From Cryptomeria japonica (Eukaryota > Streptophyta > Pinopsida > Cupressales > Cupressaceae): DNA of 64,000 nucleotides. The stretch spans positions 62,001 through 126,000 of the forward strand of contig NW_026729142.1 in assembly GCF_030272615.1 (NCBI RefSeq), given 5' to 3'. The translations under genes were made by a program, and so were the position numbers. Under the pieces are notes generated by a model. It searched no databases. It was not told the origin of the DNA and saw only the letters and a list, made by a program, of their open reading frames with translations. Of the stretch, positions 22,701-34,714 are shown piece after piece. The stretch's first letter is position 1. The number at the start of each line of letters is the position of its first letter.

Positions 22701-24741
22701 AAAAGGCGCAAGTCGCAATTCCAAAGTCGGTAGCGTCAAAATGCAATTTAGATGTACATCGTGCTCTTGAAACCTTATTTTGGAGCTTCTGCCTTGAAAG
22801 CCTTGATTTTGCAACATCAAAGTCAGTGTTTGGAGGCACGGCATATTTCAAGTAGCAAGTCCCTATTCTGGAGCCGGCAGCATAAACATTTAGACTCACA
22901 TCATGCTTTAGAACCTTGTTTTGGAGCTTATGCCTCAAAACAAGTCCCAATTCTAGAGTCGGTAGCGTCAAAACGCAATTTTGATGTACATCATGCTCTT
23001 AGAACCTCATTTCCGAGCTTGTGCCTTGAAAGCCCTGGTTTTGGAACAAAAAAATTAGTGTTTGGAGGCACACAACAAGGTTTCAAGAAGCAAGTCCCTA
23101 TTTCGGAGCCTCTAGCGTCAAAATTTCATTTTGACGCATATTATTCTCTTAGAAGCTCATTTCGGAGCTTGTGCCTCAAAAGTCCTAGTTCCAGAGTTGG
23201 TAGCGTCAAAATGCAATTTTGATGTACATGCTCTTAAAACCTCATTTCGGAGCTTGTGCCTTGAAAGCCGTGATCTTGGCAGATCAAAATCAATGTTTTG
23301 AAGCACAATAAGGTTTCAAGAGGCAAGTCTCTATTCCATTTTTATGCACATCATTCTCTTAGAAGCTCATTCCGGAGCTTGTACTTGGAAAGATCCAGAT
23401 TTGGAGCATCAAAATCAATGTTTGGAGGCACAACAAGGTTTCAAAATCTGATTTTGGTGCACATCGTGCTCTGAGAACCTCATTTCGAAGCTTGTGCCTT
23501 AAAAGCCCCGGTTTCGGAGCATCAAAATTAGTGTTTTGCGGCACAACAAGGTTTCAAGATGCAAGCCTCGATTTTAGAGCTAGTAGCATCAAAATTCAAT
23601 TTTGATGCAAATTGTGCTCTTAGAACCCTGGTTTACAAATTGTGCTCTTAGAACAAGGTTTCAAGATGCAAGTCTTGATTCAGGAGCAAGTAGCATCAAA
23701 TTTTGATTTTGACGCACATAGTGGTCTTACAACCTTGTTTTGATGCTTATGCCTCAAAATCTTTGGTTTCGAAGCATCAAAATTGGTGTTTGGAGGCACA
23801 ACAAGCTTTCAAGACGCAAGTCCCTATTCTAGAGCCTGTAGTGTCAAAACATGATTTTGATTCACATCATGCTCTTAGAACCTCATTCTGGAGGTTGTGC
23901 CTCAAAAGCCTCATTTTTGGAGCATAAAAATTAGTGTTTGGAGGCACAACAAGGTTTGAAGAAACAAGTCCCAATTCAGAGTCCCAATTTAAACATCCTT
24001 TCAAAGCTTGTGCCTCAAAAGCCAGTTTTGGAGTTTCAAAATCAGTGTTTGCACAACAAGGTTTCAAGATTCAAGCCCCGATTCTAGAGCCAGTAGCATC
24101 AAAATTCAATTTTGATACATATTGTGCTCTTTGAACCCTATTTTAGATATTGTGCCTCGAAAGCCCCAACTTTGAAGCATCAAAATCGATGTTTGGAGGG
24201 ACAATAAGGTTTCAAGATGCAAGTCTTGATTCTTGAGCCGGTAGCATCAAAATTTCATTTTGATGCACATCGTGCTCTTAGAACCTTGTTTTGGAGCTTA
24301 TGCCTCAAAATCATCAATTTCGAAGCATCAAAATTGCTATTTGGAGGCACAACAAGCTTTCAAGACGCAAGTCCCTATTCCGGAGGCCGCCGTGGCAAAA
24401 TGTGATTTTGATGCACATTGTGCTCTTAGAACCTCGTTTCAGAGCATGTGGCTTGAAAGCTTCAGTTTTGAAACATCAAAATCAATGTTTAAAGGCACAA
24501 CAAGGTTTCAAGACACAAGTCCCGCTTCTCAAGCTAATAGTGTCAAAACATGATTTTGACAAACATGGTGTTCTTAGAACCTCATTTTGGAGATTGTGCC
24601 TCAAAAGAGCAAGTTTTGGAGAGTCAAAATCAACGTTTGGAGGCACAACATGGTTTCAAGATGCAAGTCCCGATTCTAGAGTCAATAGCATCAAAATCTG
24701 ATTTTAGTGTACATCATGCTTTTAAAACCTCATTTTGAAGC

Positions 24742-24796
24742 TTGTGCCTCAAAAGCACTGGTTTCAGAGCATCAAAATCAGTGTTTTGAGGCACAA
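24742..24796. repeat. Exemplar long-spaced inverted repeat of the satellite (module 2)
   Basis: Arms TTGTGCCTCAAAA (24,742-24,754) and TTTTGAGGCACAA (24,784-24,796) are exact reverse complements around a 29-bp spacer. In other monomers one arm varies (CTCGAAA, CTTGAAA or GTTTGGAGGC), leaving 8-12 paired positions. Confidence 0.85.
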
Positions 24797-25179
24797 CAAG
24801 GTTTCAAGATGCAAGCCCTGATTCTAGAGCTAGTAGCATCAAAATTCAATTTTGATGAACATTGTGATCTTAGAACCCTGTTTTAGAAATTGTGCCTCAA
24901 AAGCCCTAGTTTTGGAGCATCAAAATCGATGTTTGGAGGCACAACAAGGTCTCAAGATTCAAGTCCTGATTCTGGAGCAAGTAGCGTCAAAATTTGATTT
25001 TGATACACATAGTGCTCTTAGAACCTTTTTTTGGAGTTTATGCGTCAAAATCGTTGATTTCGTAGCATCAAAATTGGTGTTAGGAAGCAGAAGAAGCTTT
25101 CAAAATGCAAGTCCTTATTCTAGAGCTTGTAATGTCAAAGCGTTATTTTGATGCACGTTGTGCTCTTAGAACTTCGTTT

Positions 25180-28100
25180 TCAAAATCATTGTTTTGAGGC
25201 ACAACAAGGTTTCAAGATGCAAGACCCTATTCTAGAGCCAGTAGCATCAAAATTCAATTTTGATGCATATTGTGCTCTTAGAACCCTGCTTTAGAAATTG
25301 TGCTTCAAAAGCCCCAGTTTTGGAGCATCAAAATCGATATTTGGAGGCAAATCAACCTTTCAAGATGCAAGTCCCTATTTCGAAGCTTGTAGTGTCAAAA
25401 CGTGATTTTGGAGCATGTAACTCAAAAGCTCCAGTTTCAAAATATCAAAATCAATGTTTAAAGGCACAACAAGGTTTCGAGAGACAATTATCGATTCTCA
25501 AGCTGATAGCATCAAAACATGATTTTGACAAACATGGTGTTCTTAGAACCTCATTTCGGAGGTGGTGCCTCAAAAGCCTTGTTTAAGGAGCATAAAATTT
25601 AGTGTTTGGAGGCACAACAAGGTTTCAAGACACAAGTCCCAATTCCAGAGTCGGTAGCGTCAAAACGCAATTTTGAAGTACATCGTGCTCTTAGAACCTC
25701 ATTTCGGAGCTTGTAGTGTCAAAATTTGATTTTGATGCACATCGTTCTCTTAGAACCTTGTTTCGAAGCTTGCACCTCGAATGCCTTAGTGTCGCAATAT
25801 AAAAATTGGTGTTTGGAGGCACAACAAGGTTTGGAGATGCAAGTCCCGATCCCAGAGCCGGTAGTGTCAAAATGCGATTTTGAAGCACATTGTTCTCTTA
25901 GAACCTTATTTAGAAGCTTGTCCCTCAAAAGCCCCGGTTTGAGAGCATCAAAATTGGTATTTGGAGGCACAAGGTTGCAAGACGCAAGTCGCGATAGCCG
26001 GTAGCAGCAAAATGTGATTTTGACGCACATGGTGCTCTTAGAGCCTCGTTTCCGGAGCTTGTGCCTCGAAAGCCCTGATTTTGAAACATCGAAATCAGTG
26101 TTCGGAGGCACAACAAGGTTTCAAGATGCAAGCCCCGATTCTAGAGCTAGTAGCATCAAAATTCAATTTTGATGCACATTGTGCTCTTAGAACCCTATTT
26201 TAGAAATTGTGCCTCAAAAAACCCCGATTTTGGAGCATCAAAATCGATGTTCGGAGGCACAACAAGGTTTCAAGACACAAGTCCCAATTCCAAAGTCAGT
26301 AGCATCAAAACGCAATTTTGATGTACATTGTGGTCTTACTCATTTCAGAGCTTGTGCATTGAAAGCCCCAATTTTGGCGAACATCAAAATCAATGTTTTG
26401 AGGCACAAAAAGGTTATAAGAAGAAAGTCCCTATTCCAAAGCCTAAAGCGTCAAAATTCCATTTTGACGCACATCAATCTCTTAGAAGCTCATTTGGAGC
26501 ATCAAAATCCATGTTTGGAGGCACAATAAAGTTTCAAGATGCAAGTCCTGATTCTAGAGTCAATAGCATCAAAATTTGATTTTCACAGACATCGTGTTCT
26601 TAGAACCTCATTTCAAAGCTTGTGCCTCGAAAGCCCCATTTTCGGAGCATCAAAATCAGGGTTTTGAGGCAAAACAAGGTTTCAAGATCCAAGGCTCGAT
26701 TCTAGAGCCAATAGCATCAAAATTCAATTTTGATTCACATTGTGCTCTTAGAACCCTGTGTTATAAATTGTGTCTCAAAAGCATCACTTTTGGAGCATCA
26801 AAATCGATGTTAGGAGGCACAACAAGGTTTGAAGATGCAAGTCCCTATTTTGGAGCCGGTAGTGTCAAAATTTGATTTTGACGCACATCGTGCTCTTAGA
26901 ACCTTGTTTTGGAGCTTATGCCTCAAAATATTTGGTTTCAAAGCATCAAAATTGGTGTTTGGAAGCACAACAATGTTTCAAGATGCAAGACCTGATTCTA
27001 AGCGTGTGCCTCGAAAGCCCTAGTTTTTTAGCATCAAAATCAGTGTTTTGAGGCACAACAAGGTTTCAAGATGCAAGACTCGATTCTAGAGCTAGTAGCA
27101 TGAAAATTCAATTTTGATGCATATTATGCTCTTCGAACCCTGTTTTAGAAATTGTACCTCAAAAGCCCTAGTTTTGGAGCATCAAAATCGATGTTTGGAG
27201 GCACAACAAGGTTTCAAGATGCAAGTCCTAATTTTGGTGCCCGTAGCGTTAAAGTTTGATTTTGACGCACATCATGCTCTTAGAACCTTGTTTTGGAGCT
27301 TATGCCTCAAAATCTTTGGTTTCAAAGCATCAAAATTGGTTTTTTCAGGCACAACAAGCTTTGAAGATGCAAGTCCCTATTTTGGAGCCTGTAAAGTCAA
27401 AACATGATTTTGATGCACATCGTTCTCTGAGAACCTCATTTCAGAGCGTGTGGCTCGAAAGCTCCAGTTTCAAAACATCAAAATCAATGTTTAAAGGCAA
27501 ACAAAGGTTTCACGACACAAGTCCTGATTGTCAAGCTGATAGCGTCAAAACACTATTTTGACAAACATGGTGTTCTTAGAACCTCATTACGGAGGTTGTG
27601 CCTCAAAAGCGTCATTTTTGGAGACTAAAAATTAGTGTTTGGAAGCACAACAATGTTTAGGGACACAAGTCCCAATTCCAGAGTCGGTAGCGTCAAAACG
27701 CAATTTTGATGTACATCGTGCTCTTAGAACCTCATTTTGGAGCTTGTGCCTTGAAAGCCCTGATTTTCGAACATCAAAATTAGTGCTTGGAGGCGCAACA
27801 AGGTTTAAAGAAGCAAGTCCCTATACATCATTCTCTTAGAAGCTCGTTTCGGAGCTTGTGCCTCGAAAGACCCAATTTTGGAGCGTCAAAATCAATGTTT
27901 GGAGGCACATCAAGGTTTCAAGACGCAAGTCCCGATTCTAGAGTCAATAGCGTCAAAATATGATTTTGGCACACATCGTGCTCTTAGAACCTCATTTCAA
28001 AGCTTGTGCCTCGAAAGCCTCGGTTTTGGAGCATCAAAATCAGTCTTTTGAGGCACAAGAAGTTTGTAAGATGCAAGTCCTAATTCTAGAGCGGTTAGCA

Positions 28101-31100
28101 TGCACATTGTGCTCTTAGAACCTTATTTTGAAGCTTATGCCTCAAAATCTTCGGTTTCGAAGCATCAAAATGTGTGTTTGGAGACACAACAAGCTTTCAA
28201 GACGTAAGTCCCTATTCCGGAGCTTGTAGTGTCAAAACATGATTTTTATGTACATCATGCTCTTAGAACCTCATTTCGGAGCGTGTGGCTCGAAAGCTCT
28301 AGTTTCAAAACATCAAAATCAATGTTTAAAGGCTCAACAAGGTTTCAAGACACAAGTCTCGATTCTCAAGCTCATAGTGTCAAAACATGATTTTGATGAA
28401 CATGGTGTTCTTAGAACCTCATTTAAGAGGTTATGCCTCAAAAGCCTCATTTTGGAGTGCAAAAATTAGTGTTTGGACGCACAACAAGGTTTCAAGACAC
28501 AAGTCCCTATTCCGGATCCTATAGAGTCAAAATTCCATTTTCACGCATGCACATCATTCTCTTAGAAGTTCATTTCGGAGGTTGTGCCTCGAAAGACCCA
28601 GTTTTGTAGCATCAAAATTAATGTTTCGAGGCACAACAAGGTTTCCAGATGCAAGCCCCGATTCTAGAGCCAGTAGCATCAAAATTCAATTTTCATGCAC
28701 ATTGTGCTGTTAGAACCCTGTTTTAGAAATTGTGCCTCAAAAGCCACAGTTTTGGAGCATCAAAACCGATGTTTGGAAGAACAAGTTTCAAGATGCAAGT
28801 CTTGAGCCCGTAGCATCAAAATTTGATTTTGATGCACATCGTGTTCCTAGAATGTTTTGGAGCTTATGCCTCAAAATTTTCGGTTTCGCAACATCAAAAT
28901 TGGTGTTTGGAGACACAACAATCTTTCAAGATGCAAATCCCTATTCCGGAGCCTGTAGTGTCAAAACGCAATTTTGATGTACATCATGCTCTTAGAACCT
29001 CATTTCAGAGCTTGTGCCTTTAAAGCACTGATTTTGGAACATCAAAATCAGTGTTTGGAGGCACAATAGGTTTAAAGAAGCAAATCCCTATTCCGAAGCC
29101 CGAAGAGTTAAAATTCCATTTTGACGCACATCATTCTCTTAGAAGCTCATTTCTGAGCTTGTGCCTCAAAAGACATAGTTTTTGAGCATCAAAATCAATA
29201 TTTGGAGGCACAACAAAGTTTCAAGATGCAAGTCCCGATTCTAGAGTCAATAGCGTCAAAATCAAATTTTGATGCACATCTTGTTCTTAGAACCTCATTT
29301 CGAAGCTTGTGCCTTGAAAGCCCCAGTTCCGGAGCATCAAAATCAATGTTTTGAGGCAAAACAAGGTTTCAAGATCCAAGCCCCGATTCTTGAGCCAATA
29401 GCATCAAAATTCAATTTTGATTCACATTGTGCTCTTAGAACCCTGTGTTATAAATTGTGTCTCAAAAGCCCCAATTCTGGAGCATCAAAATCAATCTTAG
29501 GAAGCACAGCAAGGTTTGAAGATGCAAGTCTTGATTATGGAGCCCGTAGCGTCAAAAATTGATTTTGACGCACATCGTGCTTTTAAAACCTTGTTTTGGA
29601 GCTTATGCCTAAAAATCTTCGGTTTCAAAACATCAAAATTGGTGTGGCTCGAAAGCTCTAGTTTCAAAACATCAAAATCAATGTTTAAAGGCACAACAAG
29701 GTTTCAAGACACAGGTCCCGATTCTCAAGTTGATAGTGTCAAAAAATGATTTTGACAAATATGGTGTTCTTAGAAACTCATTCAGGAGGTTGTGCCTCAA
29801 AAGCCTCATTTTTGGAACATAAAAATTAGTGTTTGGAGGCGCAACAAGGTTTCAAGACACAAGTCCCAACTCCAGAGTCGGTAGCGTCAAAATACAATTT
29901 TAATGTACACCATGCTCTTAGAACCTCATTTCGGAGCTTGTGCCTTGAAAGCATTGATTTTGGAACATAAAAAAGTGTTTGGAGGCACAACAAGGTATCA
30001 AGAAGCAAGTCCCTATTCCGGATCCTGTAGCGTTAAAATTCTATTTTGACGCACATCAATCTCTTAGAAGCTCATTTCGGAGCTTGTGCCTCGAAAGGCC
30101 CACTTTTGGAGCGTCAAAATGAATGTTTCGAGGCAGAAAAAGGTTTCAATATGCAAGTCTCGATTCCAGAGCCAGTAGTATCAAAATGAGATTTTGAAGC
30201 AAATTGTGCTCTGAGAACCTTATTTTGGAGCTTGTCCCTCGAAAGCCCCTGTTTGGGAACATCAAAATTGGTGTTTGGAGGCACAAGGTTGCAAGATGCA
30301 AGTCCCCATTCTAGAGTCAATAGCGTCAAAATCTGATTTTGGTGCAAATCGTGCTCTTAGAACCTCATTTCAAAGCTTGTGCCTCGAAAGACCCGGTTTC
30401 GGAGCATCAAAATCAATGTTTTTTGGCACAACAAGGTTTCAAGATACAAGCCCCGATTCTAGAGCCAGTAGCATCAGAGTTCTATTTTGATGCACATTGT
30501 GCTCGTAGAACCCTGTTTTAGAAATTGTGCCTCAAAAGCCCCAGTTTTGGAGCATCAAAATCGATGTTTGCAACCACAACAAGGTTTCAAGATGCAAGTC
30601 CTGATTCTAGAGCCTCTAGCGTCAAAATTTGATTTTGATGGACGTCATGCTCTTAGAACCTTGTTTTGGAGCTTATGCCTCAAAATATTTGGTTTCGCAG
30701 CATCAAAATTGGTGTTTGGAGGCACAACAAGCTTTCAAGAATTCCGGACCCTGTATTATCAAAACATGATTTTGATGCACATCATGCTCTTAGAACCTCG
30801 TTTCGGAGCATGTGGCTCGAAAGCTCGAGTTTCAAAACATCAAAATTAATATTTAAATGCACAACAAGGTTTGAAGACACAAGTCGTGATTCTCAAGCTG
30901 ATAGCGTCAAAAGACAATTTTGACAAACAAGGTGTTCTTAGAACCTCATTTCGGAGGTTGTGCCTCAAAAGCCTCATTTTTGGAGCATAAAAAATAGTGT
31001 TTGGAGAGGCACAACAAGGTTAAAAGGTGCAAGTCCCAATTCCAAAGTCGGTAGCGTCAAAATGCAATTTAGATGTACATCGTGCTCTTAAAACCTCATT

Positions 31101-31505
31101 TTGGAGCTTGTGCCTTGAAAGCCTTGATTTTGGAACATCAAAGTCAGCGTTTGGAGGCACGACAAGGTTTCAAGTAGCAAGTCCCTATTCTGGAGCCGGC
31201 AGCATAAACATTTAGACTCACATCATGCTTTAGAACCTTGTTTTGGAGCTTATGCCTCAAAACAAGTCCCAATTCTAGAGTCGGTAGCGTCAAAACGCAA
31301 TTTTGATGTACATCATGCTCTTAGAACCTCATTTCCGAGCTTGTGCCTTGAAAGCCCTGGTTTTGGAACAAAAAAATTAGTGTTTGGAGGCACACAACAA
31401 GGTTTCAAGAAGCAAGTCCCTATTCCGGAGCCTCTAGCGTCAAAATTTCATTTTGACGCATATTATTCTCTTAGAAGCTCATTTCGGAGCTTGTGCCTCA
31501 AAAGA
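25180..31505 (+). repeat. Large segmental duplication within the satellite, copy 2
   Basis: Downstream partner of 16,660-23,190. Rare markers shared by both copies include GAATGCCTTAGTGTCGC (17,280 and 25,780), a 9-bp run AGGTTATAAG (17,924 and 26,411), GGAGACTAAAAATTAG (19,150 and 27,620) and AGCATAAACATTTAGAC (22,883 and 31,200). Divergence varies along the length from none visible to a few percent. Confidence 0.85.
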
Positions 31506-32205
31506 CCCAGTTTTGGAGCATCAAAATCAATGTTTGAAGGCACAACAAGGTTTCTAGACAAAAGTCCTGATTCTCGAGCTGATAGCATCAAAAAATGATT
31601 TTGACAAACATGGTTTTCTTAGAACCTCATTTCGGAGGTTATGCCTCAAAAGCCTCATTTTTGGAGCATAAAAATTAATGCTTAGAGACACAACAAGGTT
31701 TCAAGACACAAGTCCCAATTCCAGAGTCGGTACCATCAAAATACAATTTTGATGTACATCGTGCTCTTAGAACCTAATTTCGAAGCTTCTGCCTTGAAAG
31801 CCCTGATTTTGGAACATCAAAGTCAGTGTTTGGAGGCACAATAAGGTTTCAAGAAGCAAGTCCGTATTCTAGAGCCAGTAGCGTCAAAATTTGATTTAGA
31901 CGCACATCGTGCTCTTAGAACCTTGTGTTTGGAGCTTATGCCTCAAAACAAGTCCCACTTCTAGAGTCGGTAGCGCCAATTCTAGAGTCGGTAGCGTAAA
32001 AACGCAATTTTGAAGTACATCGTGCTCTTAGAACTTCATTTTGGAGGTTGTGCCTTGAAAGTCCTGGTTTTGGAACAAAAAAATCAGTGTTTAGGGGCAC
32101 ACAAAAAGGTTTCAAGAAGCAAGTCCCTATTCCGGAGCCTCTAGCATCAAAATTCCATTTTGACGCATATTATTCTCTTAGAAGCTCATTTCAAAGCTTG
32201 TGCGT
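31210..32205 (+). repeat. Two adjacent copies of an E-to-A fusion segment (offset ~686 bp)
   Basis: An E monomer cut after TATGCCTCAAAAC and joined directly to AAGTCCCA of an A copy occurs at 31,251 and 31,937, and also at 22,931 in the large duplication. All three are followed by an A copy with TTTTGGAACAAAAAAAT and a monomer start GGCACACAA. The 31,937 copy also has a small tandem duplication of CTAGAGTCGGTAGCG (about 31,970-32,000). Confidence 0.75.
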
Positions 32206-34049
32206 CGAAAGCCCTGGTTTTGGAGCATCAAAATCATTGTTTTGAGGCACAACAAGGTTTCAAGATGCAAGCCTTGATTCCAGAGCCTGTAGAGTCAAAA
32301 CGTGATTTACATGCACATCGTGCTCTTAGAACCTTGTTTTAGAGTGTGTGTCTCGAAAGCTCTAGTTTCAAAACATCAAAATCAATGTTTAAAGGCACAA
32401 CAAGGCTTCAAGTCACAAGTCCCGATTCTCAAGCTGATAGCATCAAAACACGATTTTGACAAATATGGTGTTCTTAGAACCTCATTTCAGAGATTGTGCC
32501 TCAAAAACCTCCTTTTTGGAGCATAAAAATCAGTGTTTGGAGGCACGACAAGGTTTCAAGACACAAGTCCCAATTCCAGAGTCAGTAGCGCCAAAACACA
32601 ATTTTGATGTACATCGTGCTCTTAGAACCTCATTTCAGAGCTTGTGCCTTGAAAGCATTGATTATAGAACATAAAAATCAGTGTTTGGAGGCACAACAAG
32701 GTATCAAGAAGCAAGTCCCTATTCCAGATCCTGTAGTGTTAAAATTCTATTTTGACGCGCATCAATCTCTTAGAAGCTCATTTCGGAGCTTGTGCCTCGA
32801 AAGACCCACTTTTGGAGCGTCAAAATCAATGTTTCGAGGCACAAAAAGGTTTCAAGATGCAAGTCCCGATTCTAGAGTCAATAGTGTCAAAATTTAATTT
32901 TGGTGCACATCGTGCTCTAAGAACCTCATTTCGAAGCTTGTTCCTCAAAAGCCCCAATTTTGGAGCATCAAAATCAATGTTTTGAGGCACAACAAGGTGT
33001 TGTTCACCAAAAGTGATAACCCAAGACACCTGTAAATCTATCTATGAGATAGCCAATCTCAATCAATGAAACACTTCAGGGTTGGGACAACATAACATAC
33101 GATCCTAATGATCCTCCTGCACTTCAGGTTCTGCTAGACCTAGGGGGGGACACCCTTTTGATGCATTGAATACAACAATCACAAACACAAGACTGCATCA
33201 ACAATGAGCAGACAAACCTTTCCACAAGCTCACCAAATTAGGTAACATGTACAGATGGGCTGGATCTTATACAAATAATAGGTGAAACAGAGCTTTGGAA
33301 GGACAGAACATTAACCCCTAAACATAAAGGGAAATAGATTTATCTTTTAAAATGTATATCTGAGACCATTCCCAAATCTGTCAAAGACTAGTGCCTTGTT
33401 CATTGGGCAGGAGAGTCACTCACAGAACTACAAATATGAATCATAGATGCAAGTTTGTTTTCCTTAAACAAGATATTCATGCATCAATACCTTATATTAA
33501 TGCACTATTTGATTCATTCACAAATTCATCAGATCTGGATACATATTTCATTATTTATGACTGACTATAGAATTTAAACTCTTCATTGAAGAATGCCTAC
33601 AGACAATCATACAATCTCCTTGAGATGACAAATTTCACCCTCCTTGAGGATTGAATTCATAATAATGAAAAAAAACATATCACAAAGACAATCTTGTGAG
33701 AAATTACTCATGCCTGACACCAGTAAGACCTGCAATTAAAACCATATTTACAACACTGCACTGCAATCTCTATACCCTGAAACCAAACAGAAGCATTTAC
33801 AAACTTGGGTCAAAATCTTCAGAAAATGGAAGCCATCAAATCTGGAGTATTTTCCAAATTTTTGGAACCTTTACAACTGAGAAGAATTCGGAATAAAAAG
33901 AGGAGGGAAGAAAATCAAATCTGCAACTGAATTGCCAAGTGTCTCCTCTCTAACTGAATTTTGTTCCCATGGAAGCTGCCTCCAAAATATCCCACATTTG
34001 TCAAAATTAACCTCATAATCAAATTCCTCACTCCGAGAGCTTTCCGGCG

Positions 34050-34310
34050 ATATATAATACTTTATATTTTGGCCAAAATTTAGACCTTGGGCGAATTAAT
34101 TCCCATTTGTGCTCAGTCATTTAAATATTTCGAATTTTAATATAGTCAGAACTATATCATTTATTCATTTTAATTTTGATTTTTTGCCTCCATTTGGTCC
34201 TGACGCTTTTGCCACGTGGCGGCCTCCGATTGGTCAATGGGGTTGATTGGACGCCACCTAGGATGACACCTCATCACTGCCACGTCATCTGCTTTGTCAC
34301 TACCACGTGT
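34050..34310 (-). promoter_or_regulatory. Putative U3 promoter region of the 2.56-kb LTR
   Basis: On the minus strand: a TATA-like run (ATTATATATCG, about 34,049-34,059) preceded at about 150-260 bp by CCAAT-type motifs in both spacings (34,227-34,250) and by ACGT-core boxes GCCACGTGGC (34,211-34,220), CCACGTCA (34,280-34,287) and ACCACGTGT (34,302-34,310). This cluster occurs nowhere else in the window and resembles a plant promoter. Activity cannot be judged from sequence. Confidence 0.45.
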
Positions 34311-34345
34311 ACACCACCTTAGCGCCACATCATCGCCACTGGACC

Positions 34346-34486
34346 GCGAAGACGTAATTTTCAATGTGGTCAAAACACCTTTCTGGAGCTCGCCGTCTGA
34401 TAGGCGTGTACTCTGATATACAAGGATGACTTCTACCAAACGGTTTCTCAAGACGAGTCCCGAGCGAAGAGATATTAATTTCCAAA
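34346..34486 (-). repeat. Internal duplication in the 2.56-kb LTR, unit 1
   Basis: Nearly identical to 34,590-34,714 (starts offset by 244 bp). Both contain GACGTAATTTTCAATGTGG, GGAGCTCGCCGTCTGA and CGAGTCCCGAGCGAAGAG. Unit 1 has an extra ~16 bp (TAGGCGTGTACTCTGA) after CCGTCTGA. It lies upstream of the minus-strand TATA-like run, as expected for duplicated U3 sequence. Confidence 0.85.
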
Positions 34487-34589
34487 CGGACAACAAGCAA
34501 ACCTCTGGAAATGATCGGTATCGTTTTCGGATCATTAAACTGAGTTTCGCAACTTTCAGGCAATTACGCCGCAATTTTTGCATTTAATC

Positions 34590-34714
34590 GCAAAGACGTA
34601 ATTTTCAATGTGGTCAAAACACCTTTCTGGAGCTCGCCGTCTGACATACAAGGATGACTTCTACCAAACAGTTTCTCAAGACGAGTCCCGAGCGAAGAGA
34701 TATTAATTTCCAAA
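34590..34714 (-). repeat. Internal duplication in the 2.56-kb LTR, unit 2
   Basis: Second copy of the block at 34,346-34,486, lacking 16 bp. It differs at few positions, for example ACAGTTTCTC versus ACGGTTTCTC. Confidence 0.85.

Larger units (their letters stand above)
16660..23190 (+). repeat. Large segmental duplication within the satellite, copy 1
   Basis: Collinear with 25,180-31,505. The offset is about 8,520 at the left edge, 8,500 near 17.2-17.4 kb, 8,470 from about 18.1 to 21.8 kb, and 8,321 after about 21.98 kb. The last change is 149 bp, equal to one monomer present here (about 21,826-21,975) and absent from copy 2. Similarity stops near 23,185, where this copy has AAAAGTCCTAGTTCCAGAG and copy 2 continues as a normal monomer. 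Confidence 0.85.
11453..32997 (+). repeat. 148-bp satellite array, block 3 (plus orientation)
   Basis: The longest uninterrupted stretch, about 145 monomers. It holds the clearest 9-mer HOR (14,180-15,500), a good 6-mer run A-B-C-D-F-G (16,241-17,117) and both members of the large ~6.4-kb duplication. Monomer starts checked by hand across 14,180-17,118 fall at 148-bp steps. The exceptions are explained by small deletions, such as 3 bp at the start of J (14,621) and 11 bp in an F copy near 16,880-16,900. The right edge is the CAAGG target-site duplication of the 2.56-kb insertion. No gene is seen anywhere in the block. Confidence 0.93.
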
